From Chlorobium sp. (GTDB lineage: Bacteria; Bacteroidota; Chlorobiia; Chlorobiales; Chlorobiaceae): DNA of 38,243 bases. Location: positions 1-38,243 of the forward strand of contig JANQMO010000051.1 of NCBI GenBank assembly GCA_028280025.1, in the 5' to 3' direction. The notes under the pieces are model-generated. The model was not told the origin of the DNA. It searched no databases and worked only from the letters and a program-made list of their open reading frames with translations. Both the position numbers and the translations under genes were made by a program. Below are positions 14,981-23,644 of the stretch, piece after piece. The number at the start of each line of letters is the position of its first letter. Within the stretch, counting starts at the first letter, position 1.

Positions 14981-17277
14981 TTTCTCAGGAGCAGGTCCAG
15001 AGAATCGTGATTATCGATCAGCACACTCCTGGCCTTGCTTCCGTCAGCGGGACCGACGATACCCGCCGCTTCAAGCTGATCCATAATCCGTGCCGCCCTG
15101 CTGAAACCCAGCTTGAGGCGTCTCTGCAGCAATGAGACGCTGCCCTGCTGATGCATGACCACCAGGTGCGCTGCATCGGCGAACATCGGGTCCCTGCCCT
15201 CTTTATCCTGAAAACCGCCGTTTTGCGCACTGCCGCCTTTCTCCCGAATTTCCGGCTTGGGAAGAAGATAGAAATTTTTCAGGCCATCCTGCCGGCCGAT
15301 AAACGAGGTGATCGACTCGACTTCCGTTGACGAGACATACGGACACTGTATCCGTTCGGGCTTGGGCTGGGAAGCAGGCTGGTACAGCATGTCACCGTTT
15401 CCGAGAAGCTGCTCGGCACCCGATCCGTCAAGAATAGTCCGGGAGTCGACCTTGCTTGCAACCTGAAAAGCGATCCGGGCAGGAAAATTCGCCTTGATGA
15501 TACCGGTGATGACATCGACCGAAGGGCGCTGCGTCGCGACAATAAGATGAATGCCGACAGCCCTTGCAAGCTGTGCCAGTCGCGTGATGGGTTCTTCGAC
15601 ATCCCTCCCTGCCGTGATCATGAGATCGGCCAGCTCATCGACAACCACGACAAGATAGGGCAGCGTCTCCTCGGAACGACGCCTGTTGAAATCCTGGATG
15701 TTACGCACACCTGCCTGTTTGAGATGCTCATACCGTTCTTCCATCTCCTTTTCAACCGATTTCAGGGCATAGACAGCCTTGTCCGGATCGGTGATGATCT
15801 GCTCGTCCAGGCCGTCGAACTTTACGAGGAAGTGGTTTTTCAGATTCTGGTAATGCAAAAGCTCGACACGCTTTGGATCAACAAGGACGAACTTGACCTT
15901 GTCGGGACTGCATGTGTAGAGCAGGCTCGTCAGCATGACATTGATCCCGACCGACTTCCCGGATCCGGTAGCCCCTGCGATCAGGAGGTGAGGCATTGTC
16001 GAAAGGTCGTCAAGGTATACCTCGTTGGCTATGGTTTTACCCAATACCACCGGCAAAGTCATCCGGTTGTTCTTGAACTTCTCGACCTGCAGTACCGAAC
16101 GCATCCAGACAGTCCTTGGTTTTCCATGCGGAATTTCCACACCGACAGCATTTTTTCCGGGAATAGGGGCAATAATCCTTATGCCTCTTGCCGCCATGGC
16201 CATGGCCAGATCGTTTTCCAGCGACGTCACCCTGCTGACCTTCACATGCGGGGCAAGCTCCAGCTCGAAAAGGGTGACCCGCGGACCGACTGTCGCTGAT
16301 ACGCGAACCACATCGATATTGTATATCCTGAGTTTATCGAGCAAACGGCTCTTGCTGTCTTCAAGAAGCTTTTCATCGATATAGTCGTCGTCTTCCCGCT
16401 TGCGCCGGAGAAGGTCGATCGAAGGAAATCGATAGGCAACCCTGTCTTTTGTCTTTACCTTGAGCTTCCGTTTATCCAGGTCGGCCTCTTTCTCATGCAC
16501 GCCTTCCCTGATGGTTATTTCCGGCTCCTCATCGGGTAGACCGGAATACTCTGCATCGTTTTCATATCCGTCATCGGATTTGTCTGAAGTGCCGGATGAC
16601 GGCACTTCGTCGGGAAAAGGAAGACCCGGCTGCTCTTCATCTTCCTGAAATCCTGCAGACCGCTGTTTTTTCAGCTTACCGAAAAAAGACAATGCCCTGG
16701 CCAGAAAAGACGTCAGCCCGGCCAAAGCGCTCCGCAGCCGTTCAACCGGATCACTGACCAGAATCCTCAATGCAAAAAGACTGGCGGCGATCCCGAGGAA
16801 TACAAGCAGTATCCATGCCCCGGTATACCCGATGAACGTCGAGAAAAAAGACGCAAGCATCCTTCCGACGGCACCTGACATGGCATCACCGAACGGCATC
16901 GATGTCAAGCCGAACAAAGCGGCAATATCGAGAGCGATAATAACCGAATACAGCGTAAAAAGAAGCGGTGCCTTGAGACTCCTGTCACGCATGAGCGACC
17001 AGCCCCAGTAGAAAACGGCAAAACCCGGTATAATAGAAACATAGCCAAGAAAAGACCGGATAAAGAGTTCCGCCAGCCGCGCTCCTGCTATACCAAAAGG
17101 ATTATGAAGCTTTTCAACAGCCTCCATCGCTTTTCGACCGAAAAACTCGTACCATTGCAGTCCGACAAGCGCCGCCGTATCCGCATGATGGTAAAACAGC
17201 AGGCTGCCGACATAGAAAACGGCAATAATGCCGAGCAGAATTCCGCTTATCTCTCTTTTCAGTTTGTCCCCGTTCAT
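14971..17277 (-). CDS. ftsK: DNA translocase FtsK/SpoIIIE
   Basis: A 768-aa septum-anchored DNA pump for chromosome segregation at division. Residues 1 to about 185 hold several hydrophobic membrane segments, followed by an acidic linker (about 205-270). The RecA-like motor has Walker A GATGSGKS near 435-442, Walker B VVVVDELADLM, and ATQRPSVDVITG. The last 70 residues form the gamma winged helix (QRRLKLGFSRAARIMDQLE) that reads KOPS-type sequences. The short linker puts it in the SpoIIIE-size class. It starts 38 bp after gcvT, so it may be cotranscribed with it. Its stop codon lies within a palindromic repeat. Confidence 0.96.
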   Translation of the reverse strand: MNGDKLKREISGILLGIIAVFYVGSLLFYHHADTAALVGLQWYEFFGRKAMEAVEKLHNPFGIAGARLAELFIRSFLGYVSIIPGFAVFYWGWSLMRDRSLKAPLLFTLYSVIIALDIAALFGLTSMPFGDAMSGAVGRMLASFFSTFIGYTGAWILLVFLGIAASLFALRILVSDPVERLRSALAGLTSFLARALSFFGKLKKQRSAGFQEDEEQPGLPFPDEVPSSGTSDKSDDGYENDAEYSGLPDEEPEITIREGVHEKEADLDKRKLKVKTKDRVAYRFPSIDLLRRKREDDDYIDEKLLEDSKSRLLDKLRIYNIDVVRVSATVGPRVTLFELELAPHVKVSRVTSLENDLAMAMAARGIRIIAPIPGKNAVGVEIPHGKPRTVWMRSVLQVEKFKNNRMTLPVVLGKTIANEVYLDDLSTMPHLLIAGATGSGKSVGINVMLTSLLYTCSPDKVKFVLVDPKRVELLHYQNLKNHFLVKFDGLDEQIITDPDKAVYALKSVEKEMEERYEHLKQAGVRNIQDFNRRRSEETLPYLVVVVDELADLMITAGRDVEEPITRLAQLARAVGIHLIVATQRPSVDVITGIIKANFPARIAFQVASKVDSRTILDGSGAEQLLGNGDMLYQPASQPKPERIQCPYVSSTEVESITSFIGRQDGLKNFYLLPKPEIREKGGSAQNGGFQDKEGRDPMFADAAHLVVMHQQGSVSLLQRRLKLGFSRAARIMDQLEAAGIVGPADGSKARSVLIDNHDSLDLLLRNLD

Positions 17278-17315
17278 GTAACGATTTGGTCCATCTTTCC
17301 CATGCCTTTATTCAA

Positions 17316-18407
17316 TCAGGGCCTCTTGACAAAAGGAAGCTTCACGACCGTTCCCCGATACCGGTTATTCCTGACGTCAAGAAAAACCGTGGTGCCTGGC
17401 TCTTTTGCTTCCCGCAGGACATAGGCCGTAGCTATCGGCTGCTGCAATGTAGGGGACATCGTCCCGCTGCAGACAGATCCGATTTCACGTCCCTCGCTGT
17501 TGAAAACCGTATATCCCGCTCGCGGAATAGCACGCTCTTCCATTACAATGCCTACGATGGTTCTTTCCGGATGTCGCAGGGCCTGTTCACATGCTGCTTT
17601 TCCGATAAACTCACCCTTTTCCGGTTTGGTCACCCATCCGAGTCTCGTTTCCATGGGATTTGTGTCCCGGCTGATCTCGTTTCCGTAAAGCGGGTATCCC
17701 ATTTCAAGCCGAAGCGTGTCTCGCGCACCCAGACCGACCGGCTGAATGCCGAATGCTTCTCCCTCTTTCATCAGCTGCTTCCAGAGGCTTTCGGCATGAT
17801 GATTCTCCACGGATATCTCGACGCCTTTTTCTCCGGTATAGCCTGTACAGGCAATCATGATATCAGAACCGTTAAAATCCGTCTGCCGAAAATGAAAGGG
17901 TGTGAGCGCTTCACATACCGACGAAGCAAACACCCGCTGCAGAACATGCATTGATTTGGGGCCCTGGAGAGCAACAAGCGCCAGCCTTTCCGTCCAGTCA
18001 TCCACCGTTACGCCTTCAAAACCTCCAAGATGATCCCTGAGCCACTTCAGGTCCTTTTCCTTGTTACCCGCATTGACGACAAGAAACCACTCTTCATGAT
18101 CGAGTCTGTAGACAATGAGATCATCGACTATCCCTCCGTCGGGATAGAGCATAAGGGTATACTGCGCCTCCTGGTTTTTGAGAAGCGCCAGGTTGTTTGT
18201 CGTCACATGTTGCAGAAAATCGAATGCCCCCTGCCCTTTCACATAAAAATTGCCCATATGGGAAACATCGAAAAGACCGGCTGACGTTCTGACCGCTCTG
18301 TGTTCTGCGACGATCCCGGAATACTGAACAGGCATGAGATATCCGCAGAACTCGATCATTTTAGCTCCTGAGGCCCGATGCCAATCATAAAGGGCTGTTT
18401 TTTTCAT
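17316..18407 (-). CDS. gcvT: Aminomethyltransferase (glycine cleavage T protein)
   Basis: A 363-aa folate-dependent T protein. It moves the methylene group from aminomethyl-lipoyl H protein to tetrahydrofolate and releases ammonia. Family blocks are FDVSHMGNF, ITCGYTGEKG-like ACTGYTGEKGVEIS, and GLGARDTLRLEMGYPLYGNE. An earlier in-frame codon at 18533 would add 42 residues with no T-protein match; the ATG at 18405-18407 (MKKTALYDWHRASGAKM) is the family start. No gcvH or gcvP is in this window. ftsK follows after 38 bp. Confidence 0.95.
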   Translation of the reverse strand: MKKTALYDWHRASGAKMIEFCGYLMPVQYSGIVAEHRAVRTSAGLFDVSHMGNFYVKGQGAFDFLQHVTTNNLALLKNQEAQYTLMLYPDGGIVDDLIVYRLDHEEWFLVVNAGNKEKDLKWLRDHLGGFEGVTVDDWTERLALVALQGPKSMHVLQRVFASSVCEALTPFHFRQTDFNGSDIMIACTGYTGEKGVEISVENHHAESLWKQLMKEGEAFGIQPVGLGARDTLRLEMGYPLYGNEISRDTNPMETRLGWVTKPEKGEFIGKAACEQALRHPERTIVGIVMEERAIPRAGYTVFNSEGREIGSVCSGTMSPTLQQPIATAYVLREAKEPGTTVFLDVRNNRYRGTVVKLPFVKRP

Positions 18408-18585
18408 AACGACCTGCTTTATACCGTACTGAAATATGTGACTGCTTTTCAAGCTGATGCAGCATGCCTGAAGAAACAGATTCGATCCCTGAAACGCAAC
18501 GACTATTTCCGGTTTCTTCAAACCAGAAACCAAAGACTCGGAACGTAACGCTCAACCAAGAACCTGAAAACTATCGGCTATTTCT

Positions 18586-18629
18586 CTTATAGGACCTATA
18601 GGTCTCATAAGTCCTATAGGTCCTATAAA
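18586..18629. repeat. 9-bp periodic repeat, copy E
   Basis: Units like TTATAGGAC, CTATAGGTC, TCATAAGTC, CTATAGGTC and CTATAAA. This copy lacks the ATGCCTTCCAATG linker and the 8-bp part, so it is the most reduced copy. Confidence 0.7.
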
Positions 18630-18743
18630 TTTTCAAGAACGATTCTCCACAAACCTTTCGCTCCAGGCAATTATCTTCCCACCCAGAACTTCTTCCATCC
18701 CACACCTCACACCCCACTTCCTACTTTCCACACTCTTCCCACC

Positions 18744-18771
18744 ATTCACGATTCACTATTCACCATTCACG
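18744..18771. repeat. Heptamer array (ATTCACG)
   Basis: Four exact-length units, ATTCACG, ATTCACT, ATTCACC and ATTCACG; only the last base varies. Confidence 0.75.
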
Positions 18772-18983
18772 ACATGCAACATATAACAATAGGAAATTCC
18801 ATTAAATAAACCTCCGGGATGCACCGTACGGGGGGAATGCTCTCAACTGTTATCCCGTTACCGATAGTGCACGGGATATGATCTACAGGATACTGACGGT
18901 CCCTGACATATCCCCACTTTTTTCATGACGGGAGAATTCTTTCCTGATCGGGAGGTGGCGCAGGCAGGTGCATCCGGACAGGT

Positions 18984-19496
18984 TCAGCGTACATCGATAA
19001 TCCTGGAAATGCTGTTGTTGCCTGCATTGCTGTCTTCAAAGCCTTCCGGATGAATCGCTGCTGTAATCGTATATGTTTCAGGGTACCGTTCAAGTATGAT
19101 CGATGCAGAGAATGCCGCGTCTATCTGCCCTGGATCGAGCCGGCGGTCTTTGTGTTCAGTGCTGCGGAACACAATTCTTCCGGCCAAGTCCTTTATGAGG
19201 ACCTCAACGCTGTAGCTGCCTGTGGGAACAATACCGATATTCTGGGAAAACACGTGGAGTTGAAACGGTTGACCGCCGGTCGGCAGGAGCGGCTTCACGT
19301 CGATACCCGATACAGTCATATCCGGCATAATTCCGGAACGGGCCCAGCTTTTTTCCCGCTGAACGGCATTCTTGTTCGAACCGGCAAGACGATAGTCGTT
19401 CATCAGAAACACAACTGAAACAAGAAGAACCGACAATGCAAGAAGCGTACCGATTCTGCGCTTCCTCGATCCGGGACTTTCAACGAAAAGAAACAC
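18984..19496 (-). CDS. Membrane-anchored CARDB-like single-domain protein
   Basis: A 170-aa protein with a short basic N-terminus (SRKRR) followed by one hydrophobic helix (about 16-31), so probably anchored with the rest outside the cytoplasm. The remainder (about 57-170) resembles a CARDB/Ig-like beta-sandwich: PDMTVSGIDVKPLLPTGGQP, then FSQNIGIVPTGSYSVEVLI, and the typical ending EDSNAGNNSISRIIDVR. Such domains occur in surface and adhesion proteins, usually in many copies; a single copy is unusual. The start is a GTG at 19494-19496; no ATG fits. Its partner is unknown. Confidence 0.65.
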   Translation of the reverse strand: MFLFVESPGSRKRRIGTLLALSVLLVSVVFLMNDYRLAGSNKNAVQREKSWARSGIMPDMTVSGIDVKPLLPTGGQPFQLHVFSQNIGIVPTGSYSVEVLIKDLAGRIVFRSTEHKDRRLDPGQIDAAFSASIILERYPETYTITAAIHPEGFEDSNAGNNSISRIIDVR

Positions 19497-19652
19497 CGTA
19501 AAAAGAGTTTGAATTCAGCCGTTGTTTTCAGAGAAGTGCTCCATGACCGGCCCAAGTCGTCTTGAAGCGTACATTCACCCTCTTTTGCACAGTACATGAA
19601 GCAGACCGCCTGTCCTCATTACCGATGAACATGTCCGGTGACCAGAAAATGA

Positions 19653-20219
19653 TCACTTGCCAGTTTCCTTTTCAGGCTCTTTCTGCTCTTTCTGGTCGTC
19701 CCAGGCAATACCGTTTTCCTCGAGCCAGCTCCTGGCGGCACTATCGCCGAGTTTTGCAGCCATTTTCAGATCGGCAACCTCTGCTTCCGTATCGTTGAGA
19801 CGGGCATGGTTCATGGCTCGGAAAACGTAGGCCTCGGTGTCATTGGGATCCAGCTCGATGACCTTGTCGAAATCCGCACCGGCTTTCTTGTAATCTTCGA
19901 AATAATGATAGATAAAACCGCGGTTATAGTATGCCTCGATATAGTCCGGGTCTATGGTTATTGCTTGATCAAAGTCGTCAAGGGCCTTCTGAAGCTCCCC
20001 GCGGTTTCCGTAGACGTAACCACGATGCAGATACGCCTCGGCCTGTTCAGGCTCTTTTTCAATGGCTTTGGAAAAATCCTCAAGAGCTCCGTCAAAATCG
20101 CCGCTTTTGAGCTTTTCTATGCCGCTGGTGTTCAGTTCCCTGGCATCCGGCCCGCATGAAACGATACCGATATAAAAAAACAGTAAAAAAAAAGGGAGAA
20201 AATGTTTGTAACGCTTCAT
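19653..20219 (-). CDS. TPR-repeat lipoprotein
   Basis: A 188-aa protein with a lipoprotein signal (hydrophobic stretch to IVSC, acylated Cys22). Three clear tetratricopeptide repeats cover about 29-130, for example DGALEDFSKAIEKEPEQAEAYLHRGY and similar units. A weaker fourth has an SEL1-like GDSAARSWLEENG. The C-terminal tail is charged (Lys/Glu). TPR lipoproteins act as protein-interaction scaffolds in the periplasm or outer membrane; no specific role can be given. It is in the same direction as the TPM/LemA cluster, 153 bp after the 50-aa gene. Confidence 0.8.
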   Translation of the reverse strand: MKRYKHFLPFFLLFFYIGIVSCGPDARELNTSGIEKLKSGDFDGALEDFSKAIEKEPEQAEAYLHRGYVYGNRGELQKALDDFDQAITIDPDYIEAYYNRGFIYHYFEDYKKAGADFDKVIELDPNDTEAYVFRAMNHARLNDTEAEVADLKMAAKLGDSAARSWLEENGIAWDDQKEQKEPEKETGK

Positions 20220-20372
20220 AATAAACCGGCTCGAATGTTAATCAAGGAAGCTACAAGGAGAAAACTCAGGTTCAGTACAACAAGATAATCAACTTCATAC
20301 CAAATGCTATGCCGTCATTTTTACTAACAGAAACCCGACCGTCGTCAAAGCACCTTCATGAAAGGCACGGCA

Positions 20373-20525
20373 TCATTCCCTGGTCTTTCTGACGATCCTC
20401 ATAGGTTGACACAATAACGATCTTTCTTTTCCGCACTTGCCACAGACATAGCGTGGTTTTGCAACCGCTTTCACGATGCTTTTCAGATGCTTTTCAACAT
20501 TCTTGATTTTGCAGAGCGTTTTCAT
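20373..20525 (-). CDS. Small 50-aa CxxC protein
   Basis: A short frame starting at ATG 20523-20525, beginning MKTLCKIKNVEKHLKSIVK and ending RIVRKTRE. It is strongly basic (about 15 Lys/Arg) and carries CGKC at residues 28-31, plus Cys5 and Cys39, so it could bind zinc as a ribbon or knuckle. It starts 17 bp after the stop of the TPM-domain gene, which suggests cotranscription. Codon use looks coding: Lys and Arg codons vary, and the CxxC sits in a conserved-looking YVCGKCGK context. I do not recognise a named family. A nucleic-acid-binding or regulatory role would be a guess. Confidence 0.6.
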   Translation of the reverse strand: MKTLCKIKNVEKHLKSIVKAVAKPRYVCGKCGKERSLLCQPMRIVRKTRE

Positions 20526-20542
20526 AAGCCGTTCCCGCCGGG

Positions 20543-21181
20543 TCAATGACCGATGACGACGGAATCACCTATTTCATTTGCATTCTCTTCACCCGCAGGA
20601 AATACCTCCTCCAGTATTTCGCCGCACCGTACAATTGCCTTGCAGATAGCCGATGCCTGTCGCTTTTCCTTTATCCCCTTCGTAATCATAGCGGTTAGCG
20701 CCTCCCAGCGGGATTGATCCACTCTCTTGCTGATACCCCTGTCAGCAAGGATCCGGACACGATGCTCGAAAAGCGAGATGTAGATCAGGATTCCCGTATG
20801 ATTCCTGGTATCGTACACCCTGTTTTTATAAAAAGATCCAATGGCCGCTTCTTCAACCTCCTCATCCATGTCGGAACGGCTGACGAACAGTCTTTTAAGA
20901 GGAAACCATCGTTTGACAATCTCACTGCTCAACGCAAAAGAAGGCACGAAAAATCCCAGAAAATGCCACATGCTGTCGAAACCGGACAAAAGTGCCGCCA
21001 ATAGTGCAGCTGCTGTTCCGAAAAGTATGCCGCCAATCATCCCGGAAAGAGGATAGTGGTGACTTGAACCGACAACCATGACAACGATTTCGCCTTCAGT
21101 CCGTTTTTCGGCCGCCCGGACCGACTCTTCGATCCGCGCCTTCTCGTCGTCTGTCAGAAACCTACGTGCATGTTCCTGCAT
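20543..21181 (-). CDS. TPM-domain membrane protein
   Basis: A 212-aa protein of the TPM (TLP18.3/Psb32/MOLO-1) family. The N-terminal part has RIEESVRAAEKRTEGEIVV, typical of the domain. A glycine/alanine-rich hydrophobic hairpin (about 44-87) is inserted, then the domain resumes with YDTRNHTGILIYISLFEHRVRILADRGI. The domain order resembles the short TPM proteins that accompany YgcG-type proteins. It lies 44 bp after the longer TPM gene, in the same operon as LemA. Its function is unknown; in plants the family helps repair photosystem II, which is absent here. Confidence 0.82.
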   Translation of the reverse strand: MQEHARRFLTDDEKARIEESVRAAEKRTEGEIVVMVVGSSHHYPLSGMIGGILFGTAAALLAALLSGFDSMWHFLGFFVPSFALSSEIVKRWFPLKRLFVSRSDMDEEVEEAAIGSFYKNRVYDTRNHTGILIYISLFEHRVRILADRGISKRVDQSRWEALTAMITKGIKEKRQASAICKAIVRCGEILEEVFPAGEENANEIGDSVVIGH

Positions 21182-21225
21182 GGTATGTTACCCTCTACTA
21201 GTTCACACCCCTCATCTGTAAAACA

Positions 21226-21999
21226 TCACCAGTTGCCGGAGGCTCCACCGCCGCCGAAACCGCCGCCGCCTCCACTGAAGCCGCCCCCAAAGCTGCTGCT
21301 CCGACTACCGCCTCCCCGGAAAACAACGCTCCCGGGACCGCCTGTAAAAATCAACGGACCGGAACCGCGGCCGCTACCGCCGCGAGGCACCTGACTGTAA
21401 AAGTACAGGATCAGGACCAGAATGATCAGGACGGGCAGAAAAGAGCCTTCAGATTCGTCCGGCGCAGCCTCCTCCGGTGCGGCATACTCTCCTTTCACAG
21501 CGGCAATAACAGCATCGGCCCCCCTGATAAAACCCTCGTCGAACCTGCCATTTTTAAAAAGGGGAACAATTTCATTGTCAACGATACGCCCGGCCAGCAG
21601 ATCGGTAAGCGACCCTTCGAGGCCATAACCAACTTCTATCCTTACTTTCCGCTCTTTCCTGGCAACAAGCAGAAGAACACCATTGTCATACTCCTCACGC
21701 CCGAGCTTCCAGGCGTCAACAACACGGATGGAATAATCTTCCAGAGGCTCACCACCCAGCGTTTCAACGGTAAGAACCGCGAACTGTGTCGATTCGCTTG
21801 TTTCAAGAGCTTCGAGCTTCTGTTCAATTTCCATCTCCGCCTCAGGAGAAATCATACCGGCAAGATCGTTCACTCTTCCCTCGAGCGCCGGCACTTCGAT
21901 CGCCATGACCCATGGAACAAAAACCAGGAATTTGAGCAAAACCAGCAGAAAAGCGCATGTCAAAGCCGCACCCGCCCTGTTCCCTGACACATGATCCAT
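21226..21999 (-). CDS. YgcG-family TPM-domain protein with Gly-rich tail
   Basis: A 257-aa exported protein: signal sequence, then a TPM domain (about 35-165, with VNDLAGMISPEAEMEIEQKL, SIRVVDAWKLG and GVLLLVARKERKVRIEVGYGLEG). One transmembrane segment follows (about 186-203), and the C-terminal tail is made of Gly, Ser and Phe (FGGGFSGGGGGFGGGGASG). This is the standard YgcG architecture. The ATG overlaps the stop codon of the LemA gene by one base (TGATG), so translation of the two is probably coupled. The partner role of LemA and YgcG in the envelope is not established. Confidence 0.9.
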   Translation of the reverse strand: MDHVSGNRAGAALTCAFLLVLLKFLVFVPWVMAIEVPALEGRVNDLAGMISPEAEMEIEQKLEALETSESTQFAVLTVETLGGEPLEDYSIRVVDAWKLGREEYDNGVLLLVARKERKVRIEVGYGLEGSLTDLLAGRIVDNEIVPLFKNGRFDEGFIRGADAVIAAVKGEYAAPEEAAPDESEGSFLPVLIILVLILYFYSQVPRGGSGRGSGPLIFTGGPGSVVFRGGGSRSSSFGGGFSGGGGGFGGGGASGNW

Positions 22000-22586
22000 C
22001 AGAATGCAACCTGCGGGACCTCCCGGGAGGAAGCGTCACCCTTGAAATACTCTTTCGGCTTCAGATGCAGCAACAGGCCGTTGGTCATCGAATTAGGAAA
22101 CATCCTGATCGAATAATTAAACGTTTCGACAGAAGCGTTATAACGCTGACGGGCTACGCTGATCCGGTTTTCCGTGCCCTCGAGCTGGTTTTGCAAATCC
22201 CTGAAATTCTGGTTTGCCTTCAGTTCGGGGTAGCGTTCGACAACAACCATCAGGCGTGACAGCATGGAAGAGAGTTCTCCCTGGGCACTCTGAAACCGCT
22301 CCATTGCCGCCGGATCACTGAGCATTTCAGGTGTGAGCTGAACCGAAGATGCTTTTGAGCGGGCCTCGATGACCCCCGTAAGCGTTTCCTGCTCGAAATC
22401 AGCTGCGCCCTTGACCGTCGAGACGAGATTGGGAACCAGATCTGCCCTCCGCTGAAGCTGTGATTCCAGATCACCCCATGCCTTGCTGACGCCCTCTTCA
22501 TTTTTCTGCATGGCATTGTAACCGCAACCGCTGAACATCAAAGAAAGAAAAAGAATGCCGAGAGTCCTGATCGCGCCTGATTTCAT
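21999..22586 (-). CDS. lemA: LemA-family lipoprotein
   Basis: A 195-aa protein with lipobox FSGC (Cys21) followed by a long helical region. Family blocks are NAMQKNEEGVSKAWGDLESQLQRRADLVPNLV (the signature of LemA), ERYPELKANQNFRDLQNQLEGTENRI, and RQRYNASVETFNYSIRMFPN. LemA folds as a helical bundle of unknown function. In most LemA proteins the N-terminus is a membrane helix; here it looks lipidated instead. It is the first gene of the LemA-YgcG-TPM cluster. Confidence 0.92.
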   Translation of the reverse strand: MKSGAIRTLGILFLSLMFSGCGYNAMQKNEEGVSKAWGDLESQLQRRADLVPNLVSTVKGAADFEQETLTGVIEARSKASSVQLTPEMLSDPAAMERFQSAQGELSSMLSRLMVVVERYPELKANQNFRDLQNQLEGTENRISVARQRYNASVETFNYSIRMFPNSMTNGLLLHLKPKEYFKGDASSREVPQVAF

Positions 22587-22700
22587 GATAGATCTCCTGA
22601 TGTTTTCCTGTTCTGCCGAAGGTAACTATGTAGGTTGTTCCAGCCCAAAATAACGATTTCCCTTCTGCCGGAAAAACAATGGCGTTGACATTATAATCTC

Positions 22701-22729
22701 TTTGCCTTTTCCTTTGAATGAACTATACT
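22701..22729 (+). promoter_or_regulatory. Possible sigma-70-type promoter for the PorV/PorQ-like gene
   Basis: TTTGCC, a 17-bp spacer, then TATACT. The -10 region overlaps an earlier ATG (22718), which favours the start at 22760. Confidence 0.4.
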
Positions 22730-22759
22730 ACACCATCAATACACCCGTTCCGTACACTT

Positions 22760-23587
22760 ATGAGACGATCATTTATTCTATTCACTGTACTCTTCTTTTC
22801 CATGACCGAATTTTCGTACGGCAGTTTCGAAAACCGGGGCATGAGCGCAAGAATAGAGGCGATCGGGGGGGCCGGCACAGCACTGAATGACGCTCCGTTC
22901 GGCCACCTGTACAATCCTGCTTCAGGAGCCGGCAGCGAAAGGCGTGCAGCAGGATTCTCCTATGCACTGCCTTTCGGGGGGCCTGAGTTCGACAGCTTCA
23001 CCGGTTCGTTTCAGACCGGCGAAATTCCTTTCGACAAAAACGCATGTGCCGCGCTATCCTGGCAGCATTACGGCTCGGCCGTCTACCAGGAAACAACATT
23101 GTATGCCTCCCTTTCCACAAAAGTGGCAGGAACACTGAGGGCGGGAATGTCTGCCGGCCTGCTGAAAAGACACGCTCAGGGAAAAGAGGATCATACAGCA
23201 CCGGGCATCAACCTCGGCCTGCTTGCCTCGCTTTCACCTTCCCTGGATCTGGGTCTGTCGATCTTCAACCTGAACCGACCGGCAACAGGCTCCGGCAGCG
23301 AAAAAGCACCCCTGAGAGGCAGCGCAGGTTTTGCTTACAGGCCGTCGGGCACGCTGGCACTCGGTGCAACTCTGGAAAAACAGGAAGAAAACAACATCAG
23401 GTTAAGGGCGGGAAGCGAGTTCAGGGTGCTCCGGTCTCTGTATCTCCGGGCCGGGTTTTCCACCCAGCCGTCTACAGTTACCGGGGGTGCGGGGTTCGCA
23501 TTCGGGCATATCAGGGGAGACCTCGCCCTGGTGCATCACCCTGAACTTGGTACGGGAAGCTGGTATACGATACGGGTATCTTTCTGA
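22760..23587 (+). CDS. PorV/PorQ-like outer-membrane beta-barrel protein
   Basis: A 275-aa protein from the ATG at 22760. It has a clear signal peptide (MRRSFILFTVLFFSMTEFSYG), then ARIEAIGGAGTALNDAPFGHLYNPASGAG, the hallmark of the PorV/PorQ/UPF0164 family. Alternating beta-strand segments follow, and it ends with an aromatic residue (TIRVSF), as outer-membrane barrels do. In Bacteroidetes, relatives work with type IX secretion or in fatty-acid-transporter-like roles. No type IX gene is nearby, so the role is open. An ATG at 22718 would add 14 residues, but it lies in the probable promoter. It converges with the 1105-aa ligase, leaving 57 bp between them. Confidence 0.75.
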   Translation: MRRSFILFTVLFFSMTEFSYGSFENRGMSARIEAIGGAGTALNDAPFGHLYNPASGAGSERRAAGFSYALPFGGPEFDSFTGSFQTGEIPFDKNACAALSWQHYGSAVYQETTLYASLSTKVAGTLRAGMSAGLLKRHAQGKEDHTAPGINLGLLASLSPSLDLGLSIFNLNRPATGSGSEKAPLRGSAGFAYRPSGTLALGATLEKQEENNIRLRAGSEFRVLRSLYLRAGFSTQPSTVTGGAGFAFGHIRGDLALVHHPELGTGSWYTIRVSF

Positions 23588-23644
23588 AAAGCCAGATTCG
23601 GGGCAACCTTATTCCAGATACTGCTACAACGGCGGCATCATCCT

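Larger units (their letters stand above)
18408..18983. other. 576-bp spacer, repeats but no gene seen
   Basis: Between the gcvT start and the CARDB-like gene. It holds repeat copy E and a heptamer array; only very short frames are open. The segment from about 18780 to 18980 is unique sequence of unknown role and may contain the 3' end of the CARDB-gene transcript. Confidence 0.6.

Noticed and set aside
15547..16299. Plus-strand frame opposite ftsK
   Set aside because: It is antisense to the conserved motor domain.
19403..19597. 64-codon frame upstream of the CARDB-like gene
   Set aside because: It overlaps that gene's start in another frame, has no conserved features, and its composition looks non-coding.
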